From assembly GCA_963971405.1 (NCBI GenBank), contig OZ020490.1:9286874-9350873 (forward strand): a stretch of 64,000 nt of DNA, in the 5' to 3' direction. This document shows, piece after piece, positions 9,982 to 21,084 of this stretch; within the stretch, counting starts at the first letter, position 1, and the number at the start of each line of letters is the position of its first letter. Made by a program: the position numbers and the translations under genes. This DNA comes from Psococerastis gibbosa. Its lineage: Eukaryota; Arthropoda; Insecta; Psocodea; Psocidae. Under the pieces are notes generated by a model. The model did no database searches and had not been told where the DNA came from. It saw only the letters and a list, made by a program, of their open reading frames with translations.

Positions 9982-11397
9982 CAGACTACGAGTATATCGA
10001 TTGAAATCAAAAAAAAAAAATCCAGATTCCCCATCGATTCATTATAAGAAGCGTGAATAGACCATTTCCCTCCTTATTACAAGACTGAAAATAAAAGTTA
10101 TGAAATATGACACTTCCCCCTAGCCATTAGACCTTAATACGGCACATATAAACCTTTTTTAACGATGTACTTCTCCCCCCCTGCCCCATAACCCTTTCCG
10201 ATAGGCCCCTGGACCGGAAATTTCAATTTAATATTATGACCCTTTTACATCTTCATCGATAGGCTTAAGACGTATCATATCTGATCACCATAAAGCCTTT
10301 GATGATTATGGCAGTATAGACTCCATTTAGGTTTTAATGCATATTTTCCTCTCTTTTATTTTTTACTTCGCGCCGTAAATTATTAAAAGCATCGCATAAC
10401 GCAAGATCAATGGATTTTTCTAAAAGCGTTCTTTAGTCGCCTCTTCTATATCTAAAGCAATCCATTAATTTTGTTATAGCAAGTATCGCTCTTAGCACTT
10501 CAACTTTGATGAGATCAGTGCCAGTAGCGTATAATTTCAATTTTAAATTGATGTTAACTTTTTTAAATTTTGTAGGTATCGGGTCTTGGTTCTCGTGAAC
10601 TATTGACGATATTGTTATGTATGAGGATGAGATAGTTTTATAAGGTGCGCTCTGATTGGCTGATGAGTGAGCGCGCACTGGGGTGGCGTGGGCGTAAGAG
10701 GATGGCGCGGATAGAAATAGTGAAATGCCTCTGAGTTTTGGAATTTATATAATAAACTTTCTAATTGGGTATCTGGTGTCTTCATATAACTTCGAACCTA
10801 CCTTAAATAATCCATATATAATAGATACAATGATTCATATTATTGTATTGATATTGTATTTTATATGTTTAGATAGGTAACCAACGTTAAACCGTATATT
10901 AACAGTGCCTTCGGTATGTCAATTAATTGTCATAAATTGTAATTGTTTGTTGTTGGTATCAATATAATTGAATTGAATGATTGGATTCTTGACTTCTTCA
11001 TTAGCGTTCAGCGGTCCGGAAGCGAGGACCTTAATACTAGTGATGTGTAACTCCGCACATTTTGTGGACTTAAATCTGGATGTACATTCACCAGCAGTGG
11101 ATTGAAATTGAAATCATTGAATCCAACGGTTTGCATCCACCGGCACACATCAGACTCACTTGTTCCATCCTTCAGTTTATTCCACAATGAACACAACATA
11201 ATGAAAATTAAGCCTACAGATAGTCAACACACTGACATAATAATCGAGTCAATTAAAAAAAAAAAAAAAAAACGCTGCAGCGTGAACTGTCATTCATTAA
11301 TATAATTTTGAGTTCTTGAGTTCAGCGAAACAGCACTTACCCAAGCTTGCATTATTGAATCATCAGCAGAATTAGTACACTTACCTAGAAAAGAGAA
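9982..11397. other. no gene; one promoter-like CpG patch
   Basis: Mostly AT-rich. Around 10,640-10,720 there is a small GC-rich patch with an inverted CCAAT box (GATTGGCTGATGAG), TTTATAAGG just before it, and several CpG (GAGCGCGC, GGCGCGG). No open frame follows convincingly. An A18 run lies at about 11,255. Confidence 0.3.
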
Positions 11398-11570
11398 ATC
11401 CGAGTGAGTACCATTCAAAATTAACGCAAATCACAGGTGCCTTAAATTATACAAAGAGTACGTAACAGAATACATATGTAACCCACAAAGATACAAAACA
11501 CGTAGCCTATTCCAAGTGAGTGCCATTTAAAATTAACGCAAATCACAGGTGCCCAAAAGTATACACAGCG
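11398..11570. repeat. direct repeat, about 115 bp apart
   Basis: GAGTGAGTACCATTCAAAAT and then TAACGCAAATCACAGGTGCC recur almost unchanged near 11,515-11,555. Nothing coding is seen. Confidence 0.6.
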
Positions 11571-11595
11571 GACGCTTCCCGCAAATGAAATGAAC

Positions 11596-11835
11596 CTAAT
11601 CATTTATATAAAGCATGTAAAGTATGGGACCTGACAGTTCACCCTGTGGAACGCCCATAAATGTTGAAAGCAGTGACCGGTAATCACACCAGGTAATGAC
11701 GAGCTCTCTACTTAAATTTAGTGTAACGGTTACGATAATGGCCTTATGGGAACGTAATATTCCCTTAACGGCCCACTTCTTCTCCATAACGGGAGTCACG
11801 TGACATGGTTTTGTATTGCCTTGTCTATCTCGCAA
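11596..11835 (-). mobile_element. LINE reverse-transcriptase fragment
   Basis: The minus frame ends in GVPQGELSGPILYMLYIND, the conserved GxPQGxxLxPxLFxxYIND block of LINE reverse transcriptases (Jockey/I-like group). Only this small part is recognisable; the residues upstream in the same frame are not clearly RT. A fossil of a third or fourth LINE family. Confidence 0.6.
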
Positions 11836-12038
11836 TGAAAGAGGTGACAGGGACGACCTTATTTGCTTAGTTCTCTAGTGTTTACATAGTCGCATGCATA
11901 ATTAGCAGTTAAGTTTCATTTACAGCTAGATATACCATTTTATGTGAAATATATGTAATCCTCTATTCAAATATTGTAGGCTGGGTCTTTAGCTACAGGG
12001 TTTTATAACGCAGGTTGTTCACAATACTCGACTAGGCG

Positions 12039-12114
12039 CAGTGGCGGCTCGTCCATAAGGGCACTGGGGCTACAGCCCTCCCATAATTTTACAGGCAAAC
12101 AAAGCAATTTCCTT

Positions 12115-12147
<33 letters not shown>

Positions 12148-12744
12148 TAATAATATACTATTCTGAAGAAAAATGCAACTGCTACAATTCTGCTATGCTA
12201 TGTGCGTGCTCTGGGCAACTTGGGGCAATTTTCAATTTAGCCCCGGGTCGCCATGGCAACCGAGTCAGGCAAAAGTTAAGAAGATCGTTCGCACCATTGA
12301 AAAGGTGTACACAACTTTTCTCTTATGGACCTTGCAATGCAATTCATGCCATATGCATTTATACATGGGCAGCGGGGCAGCGCCCCAAAAATGACTTTAA
12401 ATGTTTCGTATTAATAATATCGTTGAATATTGGTATTTTTTTAAAATCATAATTATAAGAGTTATTTTTGAGAAGAGTTTCACTATTTTGTCATGACTGA
12501 TGATTATTATAAAATTTTTCAAAGAAGAATTTTTGACTAGGGAAGTCAGGTTCTGCCCAACGGCCAGGCAGGGTAATGTAAACAAATATTACAAAAATGT
12601 AAACAGCGAGTGATAGACTTGTCTGCCACATCGAAATGCCGAAGAATCTATTTGATATTCAAGTAGGCCTAGTGGTAAGTTATTTGCTATTACTTTATTA
12701 CAATTCGTTGCCCCACCATTTTGATACACCACGAGCCGCCACTG
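12039..12744. mobile_element. 706-bp hAT-like non-autonomous element
   Basis: The termini are perfect 14-bp inverted repeats (CAGTGGCGGCTCGT). An exact 8-bp target duplication, ACTAGGCG, lies at 12031-12038 and 12745-12752, the hallmark length for hAT. The interior holds an ATA microsatellite near 12,120 and short open frames without transposase motifs. It sits inside the T1-bounded interval and abuts an R7 repeat. Confidence 0.9.
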
Positions 12745-12754
12745 ACTAGGCGTC

Positions 12755-13085
12755 CGATTAAAAATACTCCATTAAAGCCTTGCTTGATGCTTATTACCGT
12801 TAGAAACCACACCCCATCCAGGGGTGGCCAAAATGTAACGAACTAGTGGCGGATCCAGTTCTCAACCCACTGCAAATGTTAAGCGAACATAAAATAACCT
12901 TAGTCCGCCCCAATCAGAAAAGTTATTACCAGACATTATAGATAGGGATAATAGTCCATATGTTAAACATCTTAACTCTATGCTGACTACGGTGTTAGGG
13001 TAGTTTATAGTTTGTAAACGTACATTACCGCTCCGGCTGATAAACAACATTAGGCTAGCGGGTTCATCTTAGCAACTGTAGACAC
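12755..13085 (+). repeat. R7 interspersed repeat
   Basis: It starts near TACTCCATTAAAGCCTTGCT, continues through GGGGTGGCCAAAATGTAACG and ends near GGCTAGCGGGTTCATCTTAG. Matching pieces lie at 21.9-22.0 kb and, in a rearranged order with one end inverted, at 28.8-29.27 kb. Class unknown. Confidence 0.55.
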
Positions 13086-13370
13086 ATTAATTAAAATTCA
13101 TATTATAGAAATTTATATTTCGGTTTAATATGAGGCCGAAATTAGAGGACATAGAAAAATTGTATTTCAAAATTCTATCTGTATATTTAATGTTTATTAG
13201 TATTTCCTTCAGTTATAAAAAACATGCAGCCATTATCTTGTATTCCAATAATTTATTTATTAGAATTTCCCGCGCACAATTTAACACCGTCACATGACAC
13301 CTTACTAGTGCAGTATTAAAAAATGAACCCCGGTATTATGTTAACCCCAAATAACCACAATAGGGCTGCA

Positions 13371-13914
13371 GGTAGGTAAATAATAATCTTCAATCATCTC
13401 ACGAGACGAAGTGATCGTTGTGGCGTATAAGAAAAAGTTGTCATGAATTACAAAATATCCAGCTGGAACTGCTGGAAGGACCATCATTTGTTTTCCAAGA
13501 AATTATTCTAAAAAAACCGGTAAATCTGAACACCTTACTCAAGATTGTCTAGTTTCCCATCTCTTAGCGAGACAATGAAAAATTTGCTGTCACTGAGGAG
13601 ATGTCGCGCATTATTCTTGTCAGCTATCTGGCGAAATCTGCTGCTGGAAAATATGTTGAGCTTTCATTGTTCCAAAACGGCAGGAGGTTAAGCTTTTTAT
13701 TTACATCTCGTTGGGTTCGCTGCCTTTAATCAAGTAAATGAGACCACCTGAATTATTTTGCTACTTCCATGATGTTAATATATATTTTTTTCATGTTGTA
13801 TAATTTTTAAGGGCTCAAGTGGCAGCAAACCAATTTACCGTAGGGTGTAGAGAATTTAAAAAAAATTAGGCAGGGATAAAAAATTAATAGGTAATTGTTT
13901 ATTCTTCTCTCAAC
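13371..13914. other. no feature recognised
   Basis: Unremarkable AT-rich sequence. No open frame of note, RNA or repeat is recognised. Confidence 0.4.
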
Positions 13915-14300
13915 AACTCCCTGCATAGCATCCTCCAGCCCTCTCAGTCCTGCGCCTTCCTAGCTCCTCAGCTCTTGATACGTTCGAGCTCCTGTATCCT
14001 CCTTCAGTTGATTCATGAATCCCTCCTTCGGCCACCCTCTTCTAACGGTTCCATTCACTGTGCCCTCAATGGTGGTGCGTACCAGATTTTCGTGTCTTAA
14101 TAAATGTCCTACCCATTTCGCTCTTCTACTTTTTATGTGAGGTAGCAGCTGTCTCCCTACTTCAATAGCCTATAGCACTCTCTCATTCGTCACGTGGTCC
14201 CTCCAGCTGATCCCTAGCATCCTTTTGTAACACCACATTTCAAACGCTTCAAGCCTCTTCAGTTTCTTATCTTCTATAGTCCTCGTTGCGGCGTTAAGGG
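13915..14300 (-). mobile_element. LINE 3' fragment (family c)
   Basis: Translating the minus strand in pieces gives EAFEMWCYKRMLGISWRDHV, then a RAKWVGHLLRHENLV-like stretch, then QLKEDTGARTYQEL. These are characteristic C-terminal blocks of arthropod LINEs of the endonuclease-reverse transcriptase type. Frames are broken and no 5' part is present. Shorter copies of the same tail lie at 18.95 and 41.4 kb. Confidence 0.7.
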
Positions 14301-15785
14301 TGGTAATGTAGGGGTTCTATACAATCTCCCTCGAACCCGGGAGATCCGGTGTAAAGCCCTCCAAAACCAAAAGGGCCTCCCCAGTCTATACAACCATATT
14401 AATGACGTGACAAATTACCATAACAATATATGATCTTCGGTATCCCATGTAAGACGACTTATCATCATCTGGGGGTGTTATTGCGGCATTAGGGGTGGTA
14501 ATCACAGTGAGGGGGGTGCTAATTACATGCAATTTACATGCAGCCCTTGCCCGCTGCCGCCCGTAATTGATTAATTACTACATACATAAATAATCATCGA
14601 ATTAATCCATGAGATCGAAGGTGTTTGTGACGTGTCCCTCGCTATTAACGGACATGGCAGTAGGGGAATCAAGTCAAAGTAGGGGGTACTTGAGTTCTGT
14701 ATAAGAGAGATGGGACATTTAAGCGTGTAAAAAATATGTCATGAACAGTGGAGCCATCTGATGCCACGTCTCTTATGACCAGCTATTGAATAAACGAAGG
14801 TCCCAGGATTTCAAAAATGTTTTTGGCACGATCAAATGACCGTTCTCTCCTAGAACTCTAGTGGGTACTGAAAAGTTGGGTGCCATACATAGAGTTCTAT
14901 ATAGGAGAGATGGGACATTCAAAATATGAAACATTTCTTTTTTCATCCTCAAATGTAGCAACGTTTCGCTCCTGGCTTAATGTTCATCAAAGGAAAAACA
15001 AATAAAGAGCTATGTTCACCCTTTCTTGACATAATAATAATAATAATGTTTTGTTTTTCCTTGTCCAGTACTCCCTGGACAAGGAGCATATATTACAAGA
15101 ATACAATAACTTACAGGCATACAATTTTTGGGTACCGAAAACCCCCTTAATAATAATAATTATTATAACACAACCAAAACTCTACAGACTACGATAAAGG
15201 TGTAAATGAAAACCAAACCTCTGTTCAGTTATCCTCCAATCAGGCCTTAAACAAGCTACATAGTGTAAGTCTAGCAACCCTACGAATGAAAGCTATGAAG
15301 AAAAAGAAGACGAAGTGGAGGAAGAAGAAGAAGACAAAGAAGAAGAAGAGGTTTACCAACTAAACGCGACGTATAAGAACTGAAGTGGGATGCAATGTGT
15401 CTTCGTATACCTTCAAGCTAGATAATCCATCCAGAGAAAAAAAGAAGGTGGTATATAGTATAGATAGCTGAAAGTAAGAATGTTCCGGAAGCTTTAAGGG
15501 TTGAGGAACGAGTTAGGGGATGCATTTATCATTCTATGCTATCCTGCCATTTATCTGGAATTTCCTAGAGACATATAGGAGCCACTTTGGAATATGTGCG
15601 AGTATTTCGCGGTAAATTTGCAGTACAATCCTTTGGGAAGCATTTCCCGCAAGGTTGTTAGTGTGAGGGGTGGGAGGGAGAGAGAGAGAAAGAGAGTGAG
15701 AAAGAGAAAAGCAATGGTACCGACACAGTATAGTTCGTAGAGAACTGAACTACGAAACGGAGAGTCGAGGATCGAAACCCGACAT
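14301..15785. other. no gene; microsatellites and a short direct repeat
   Basis: A block close to GAGAGATGGGACATT occurs near 14,706 and again near 14,906. GAA/AAG-rich microsatellites lie at 15,295-15,350 and a GAGA tract at about 15,680. No gene is recognised. Confidence 0.4.
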
Positions 15786-15830
15786 GGAAGATGTATTTGC
15801 TGAGTTTTTTTTTTTTTTTTCAATGTACAG

Positions 15831-15976
15831 GCCCCAACCGCGCCCGTGGAAATGATGATGGTCCACCTGGTTTCAAGTACCAAGTGCCACCTCTCAAAAA
15901 CGAAATAGTGGTTGGGAAGAGCCTGCCGCGATCGGCACTTTTGCTCAATCCAAGTGGGTTGAGTGCTGTTGAGTAG
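15831..15976 (+). other. exon-like segment, uncertain
   Basis: A T15 polypyrimidine run followed by CAATGTACAG gives a good-looking 3' splice acceptor. After it, 48 codons remain open (GPNRARGNDDGPPGFKYQVP and on), richer in GC than the surroundings and ending at TAG. The minus strand is also open across the same bases, so coding is not proven. It could be a decayed exon or part of an unrecognised repeat. Confidence 0.25.
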
Positions 15977-17317
15977 CTAGTTGGAATGAAATTGTTGAGG
16001 CTGAGTTCACCCAACCTTAATAGGTATCTCATCTTCACTGGGAGGGAGCAACGTCTATGGTTCCACCCACAATAACCATTTCCTTCACAATTTTCACAAA
16101 GACATTAATTACAATAAATACGAGCCCATCTAAAATTTCAAATTAATTCTTTACATCATCATGGAATTACAATACTATTAGTCAAACTCGGATAATTCTC
16201 AGCTTGTCTTTCCACAAGACTGATCACAACTTACTTGTTCAAACGACAAGGAGCTGTCTAAACCTGGAGATGGCACAGAATACTAAGCAGTGAGTATTTC
16301 TTAAATAAAGGAAGAAGAATGGGTAGGAAGAAAGTACAGGAAACTATGGGGAGGGGGATATTTTAAGTTATCAAGGACAGACTTTTGAGTGAAAGGAGCT
16401 ACAGACTCTAAGATACCGAAGGTTAAACCTTCAAGAGGGGTAAAACCTAAATTTTACAGGAATTATCGAGCGCAGAATAATCAATTATAAATAAATAAAT
16501 ATGTATGTTCTGTTAAATTGAAATATAATATATTATTATATATATATATTAAATATATATGTTCTGTTAAATTATGCAATCAAGTAATCAACAAGTAATC
16601 GACAAGAAAGTATTAAGTAAAATGGTCAAAAATGTCGTCAAAACCTGGTAGTTCTGTCATTGCTTCAGTGACAGTGCAAAAAGCTTTCCTTAAGAGATGG
16701 TCTTAAGATATTTAGGGAAGTTAGTAGCATTTCTGCCCGCTTTCAGTTCGTCGGGAGTTTTCTAAGGTAGTAGTAGCTCAGTCGCTCACAGTTGGTTATG
16801 CGTGGTACTTACCCGGAATTAGGTGATATCTCTTCGAAGAAATGGTCACCCAAAAATAGAATATCCTTTTTTGGCTCCAAGTTTCTGAATCATGATCCTT
16901 TAAATTATTAGCCACGAACAACATCAACATACAAAGCAATGACATAAATCAAAGCATCAAAAACATTAGATAAAGAGAGATTCATCCCTGAGGCTAGAAA
17001 TAGCTCGGACGAATTGCTAGAGTTTATATGGGGATTTGAACGCCCCGTTCGCAGAACGTGCAGCAACTGTAGCACTGCTACGTGCTGACACGTACGTCTT
17101 CCTCTTATGACAACCAACGTTCTTATAAAGAACGTCTGCTTCTGCAGAATTAGCGCGTTCTTGTCTGATTTATGAACGCATCGTTACTTGGTATTCATTC
17201 TATCTACTAACTTGGAATTAATTTGATGCTGCGCTTCTGTCGGATTTTGTGACAGGTTGGAGATTTGTTGAGAGGTTCCTTGCTGAGGGTCTGATCCTAT
17301 TAGCTGATTTAACTTAA
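15977..17317. other. no gene recognised
   Basis: AT-rich, with a TA-rich microsatellite near 16,530 next to two copies of TATGTTCTGTTAAATT (about 16,503 and 16,556). A small palindrome, ACGTTCTTATAAAGAACGT, lies at about 17,118. Nothing else is supported. Confidence 0.4.
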
Positions 17318-17580
17318 ATATTTCTTCTACGGTTAAAATCTACAGATCTTCTGTAGAAATAGAGCCTGAATTGTGGGAAAAGATTTGTTGATTCTTTTGC
17401 TTCAGATATTATAAATAGATTTAAACAGAATATATCTTCTCCTACGGTTCAAGCTTATGAGATAGAACCAGAATTTGATTTGTTGAATGATTATGTTAAA
17501 TGATTATTTTCTTACAGAATTTATCGGTTTAAATCAAACATATTATCTTCTACGGTTCAAATTACAGAAGGGCCGGTAAC
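17318..17580. repeat. diverged tandem repeat, about 110 bp period
   Basis: The core TCTTCTACGGTT (or TCTTCTCCTACGGTTC) recurs near 17,322, 17,435 and 17,546. After the first two copies, each core is followed by an AGAACCWGAATTTG-like or AGCCTGAATTG-like block and GATTTGTTGA. Non-coding. Confidence 0.55.
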
Positions 17581-17590
17581 ATACGAATAG

Positions 17591-17920
17591 ACCTGAATGC
17601 TAAGGCACTATTAGTACCTCATCTTCATTTTTCAGTAGCCTTCTTTAGACCCGGACAGAGATGAATAGAGAAGAAGTTGGAAAGATCAATCGGTAGATTG
17701 CTACTTAAGAGATTTGGCAAGAGCACCACTTCCCTCTTCAGAGCAGCAGTCTCCAAGGTTCAAATTGCCATGATTGCCAATCTAAATAGGTAAGGTACAG
17801 GAAAGGAGCCTCCCCGAAGATAGCTTTTCATACACTTCTTCACTATTCATCTCTGTCTGGGACTAAAGAAGGCTACTGAAGAATGAAGATAGGATACTAA
17901 TAGTGCCTTAGTATTGAGGT
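17591..17920. mobile_element. TIR element enclosing a LINE tail
   Basis: The left arm 17591-17679 and inverted right arm 17831-17920 match over about 88 bp (GCTAAGGCACTATTAGTA, TTCAGTAGCCTTCTTTAG, CAGAGATGAATAG). Between them, the plus strand carries the last codons of a family-b LINE (ARALPSSEQQ region; best frame reads LFRAAVSKVQIAMIANLNR). Either a LINE inserted in a MITE or the tail was captured during formation of the inverted repeat. Confidence 0.65.
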
Positions 17921-18075
17921 ACCCCGGGCAACGCTAAGTGGAAACATCTAGCGGCTAATTCTTTCACCACCGAGAAGAGACGAAAGACTTCTACGACCAT
18001 TGATTGTGTACCGACTATGGCGTCAAGTTGGCAGAATACTGGGCCCAGAAACTAGGAATCTCTACCTCGGACACG
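17921..18075 (+). repeat. R6 repeat
   Basis: The block AAGTGGAAACATCTAGCGGC, then TTCACCACCGA and TGGGCCCAGAAACTAGGAAT, is found inverted at 26.93-27.09 kb inside the intron of the Mutator/YqaJ gene. Two copies only are seen; class unknown. Confidence 0.55.
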
Positions 18076-18590
18076 CAAAAAGTATTTTAGATAGAAGTGA
18101 CATTTAAAGAAAGAAAATAATTGGCCAACGGTAAAGTCAAAGTTTAATGCCTAACGCCCATTCAACGAATAACACGCCTAAACAAGATAACAACAATAAA
18201 AATATCCCGCTCAAAATTAAAAACTCTTTAAGAAACAGAAATAAAGTCATCGAGATAAATTACAATATCGGTGGCTGAGTACTAATGATTAGAAAGCCTC
18301 CTTAATTAATTAATAGTATAGTTATTATAATGATATTCCGAGAGATCAGTGGGATAATGGCCTATTCTTTACCATTATTGTCTGACCCCCTTTCATTTCT
18401 CTTCCTTCACTTTCTTTCTTCTCACTTACAAAATAATATGGCTTCACAGAAAATATTTTTTTGTGATTTTGTTTTTGTTTTGAAATAACAAGAATATTGA
18501 TTTATATTACTTAATTTACTTTTAATTCGTGCCGCTATAGCATTTTGCTAATACTTTTATTTATAAGTGTATTAAGTCCTTCTCGCTCCT
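18076..18590. other. no feature recognised
   Basis: AT-rich, no notable frame, RNA or repeat recognised. Confidence 0.35.
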
Positions 18591-18766
18591 GCAGCCTGAT
18601 CGAGGCGATTATACAATAATACCGGTATTTATTTAATCCCCTGGTAATAAAAATGTAAAGAAGATAATTTTATAATGGACAGTGCAATTCAAAATTTGTT
18701 TGTTTACAGTTATAATCCTAGGGTACTTATTTAACCCCGGTATTATAATCGCCTCGATCAGGCTGC
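18591..18766. mobile_element. T1 MITE, short form (176 bp)
   Basis: The ends are near-perfect inverted repeats: GCAGCCTGATCGAGGCGATT at the left and its complement at the right, then AATACCGG/CCGGTATT inward. The interior block CAATTCAAAATTTGTTTGTT is shared with 50.8 and 62.97 kb. Confidence 0.85.
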
Positions 18767-18945
18767 TGCCAAGTCCAGTAAGTATTAAGAACAAATCAGA
18801 CATATCGGATATTTGTTTTAGCACAAAGTCAAATTCTTCATAAAATATATGGATTTTCAACCTATCGATTGGTTTTCAGCGAATGTTTCAATCTCTTTGT
18901 CAACTCTCGTCAATCTTCTGCGGTACTTTTTAGTACAGAGTAAGT

Positions 18946-19080
18946 GTCGCAAGAAGGAATTCATGGATCAACTGAAGGAGGACGTACGAGCTCGAACGTA
19001 TCAAGAGCTGAAGAGGAAGGCGCAGGACCGAGAGAACTGAAGGTTGCTGCCAACCAATCGTTGAGATTGTGACCCAGAAG
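18946..19080 (+). mobile_element. LINE tail (family c)
   Basis: The plus strand encodes EFMDQLKEDVRARTYQELKR and then KAQDREN before a stop, matching the family-c tails at 13.9 and 41.4 kb. The 3' end shares CCAACCAATCGTTGA with the inverted copy at 41.37 kb. The 5' part is missing. Confidence 0.7.
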
Positions 19081-19937
19081 GTGTCGTATCGTAGGTCCTT
19101 CATGACAACATCTAGGAACTCTTTACTCTGTCACCCTCTTGAATTCGGAACGAATACAAAGAGTAACTGGTTGGGATTGTTGGGAACGGCCTTAAAAGCG
19201 GTCAACTACCGAATAACAGAAGACGTTAAACAGAACGAGCTTGGTGCAGGGGTCTGCATAACAACCACGAGTTTGAATCCCACAATATTTGAAATAATTA
19301 TCCTATAATTGTAATTAATTGTAAGAGTGGGGAGAAATGCCCAAAATTAGTCTACATAGAAAATAAATGCAATTGCAATTTCTTTCTTATAATCTAATGT
19401 TTCAAGTTAGTTAGTTAGTTAGACGGCTAATCAAGACTATTTTAGAATATCAGCACCAAAAGCCAATCCATCTTCAAAGCCTGGAAGATACCCTTACTGC
19501 CTTTCAAATTGGGACGTAGTAAGCCAATTATTTTCTAAATATAAAGCCTTACCCCTTCCCCTCCATCATCCTTCAAAGCGCTTTTTAGATTCAGTCCAAA
19601 ACGTACCTTTACAGAAAAAGTAAAAAATAAATCTTTAGAGTTTAATAAAAAATTTTATTGTGATGACGAAATTTGCTTTTTAACCAAATCACTTCACTTT
19701 CTCTTTGTTCAAAAGATACCTTTGCGGAAAATTTAAAGCTACATAGCAATTTCATTATTTTCATCACTCAGTATAACTTAACGTAGATTAATTTAATATT
19801 TTTACTAAAAGCATTGTAAAAGTAAAGAAAGAAATTAATGGACAGTCATATTTAAAGCAGGGTTTATTTTAAGCTTACAAAAGCGTGCCAATGCACAAAC
19901 TGTATTTCTACTGTAATTAGGGTAAGTGTATTGATAT
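19081..19937. other. no gene recognised
   Basis: A weak tRNA-like scrap lies near 19,230-19,285 (GGGGTCTGCATAACAACCAC then AGTTTGAATCCC). The rest is AT-rich with nothing identified. Confidence 0.35.
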
Positions 19938-20390
19938 AATATACATAGGATAATATATATATATATATGTAAATTATAAATTATTATCATATTTATAATT
20001 ATTCTTTATGCTTAGTTTATTCTATTATTCCATTATTATTATTATTATGATTTACAAAATGGTGTTATGCCTAAAGAGGTGTTGAAAATGACTGTTATTC
20101 AATTTGTAATAAATCAGTACGACGTTATACGATTCAAAGATATATTCTACTGTTACATAATCACAATTATAATACATTACAGACAAATAAAAGATAAAAG
20201 AAGAAGATGTTTTACATACCTATAAAAGAATTGAATAACAGTCAATTTCAACACCTCTTTATTAGGCATAACACCATTTTGTAAATCATAATAATAATAA
20301 TGGAATAATAGAATATGCTAAGCATAATGAGTAATTATAAATATGATAATAATTTATAATTTACATATATATATATATTATCATGAATTC
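19938..20390. mobile_element. long-arm palindromic MITE
   Basis: Two arms of about 155 bp are inverted copies: left 19,945-20,105 and right about 20,234-20,389. Shared blocks include ATTATAAATTATTATCAT, TTACAAAATGGTGTTATGCC and AGGTGTTGAAA. The spacer is about 130 bp. Short TA microsatellites mark both outer ends. The arms are nearly identical, so the palindrome is fairly young or maintained by gene conversion. Confidence 0.75.
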
Positions 20391-20398
20391 TTCTATGT

Positions 20399-20647
20399 TA
20401 GGGGTACCCAAAAAAATTTTGTCTGTGGACCACCATGGCTATGATAGGAAAATCTTTAAAATCTAGGACCAAGATCAAGAAGCGAGTTACAATTACGTGC
20501 TAATATTTGATTAATTGCTTAGCACTTGTTGGATATTATGTTTCAGTGCCTAGATTTATTGTATTTTATTTCAAATTTCCAATAACTCAGCTGTTTTATT
20601 TTCTTATTTCTTACATTGGCCCGTGGACCACAGGTTGGGAATCTCTG
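20399..20647. mobile_element. hAT-like MITE (249 bp) with 8-bp target duplication
   Basis: The left end TAGGGGTACCCAA and right end (minus strand) CAGAGATTCCCAA align base for base with mismatches, and both continue to GTGGACCAC inward. The flanks TTCTATGT (20391-20398) and TTCTATAT (20648-20655) are an 8-bp duplication with one change. Confidence 0.75.
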
Positions 20648-21084
20648 TTCTATATGGTTCAGCCTTTTATATGGCAAAATAGACCATTACACGCTCTAAT
20701 AACAAAATATTCAGCTCACGAACTTATTTGATTTATTATTTATTTATTCTTTTATCAGGTATTCACACTTCTCGATTGGACCCTCCAAAATTAGGAAAAT
20801 TTCTTCACAGACCCAGTATATATGCAAGTCAACTTGCAAAAGTAAGTGCTAACTTTGTGAAACTTATTACCTAGCAAAATACAACTTAGGGTAAGTTGCC
20901 GGCAGCACAATATGGCAGCAGCTGTCTGTAAATTGATATACTCGTAAATTGTAAAAACCGTTGCTAGTTTCCTTCCTAAGGAAATTAGAAGCAATGTGGT
21001 TTTCTTAACGCAGAGATGACACCTGCACTGGTTGATAAACAGATGGCCAAAGGGCCTTCTTGTCTTAAATAAAAAAATAAATAA
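20648..21084. other. no feature recognised
   Basis: AT-rich with no long frame or RNA. Only unremarkable short frames were seen. Confidence 0.35.

Larger units (their letters stand above)
6987..13370. mobile_element. 6.4 kb interval bounded by T1 inverted repeats
   Basis: The left end (from 6987, GCAGCCCGATGATGGCGATT) and the inverted right end (to 13370) match over roughly 200 bp. The match includes GGGATTAACATAATACC, the CACGTG-type box, GCGCGGGAAATTC and an ATTTTGAAATA block. The interval holds several younger insertions and no transposase frame. It is either one large non-autonomous T1 element filled with insertions or two solo ends in opposite orientation. Confidence 0.55.

Noticed and set aside
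17118-17136. Palindrome ACGTTCTTATAAAGAACGT as a heat-shock-type element
   Set aside because: Spacing does not fit nGAAnnTTCnnGAAn units and no gene follows.
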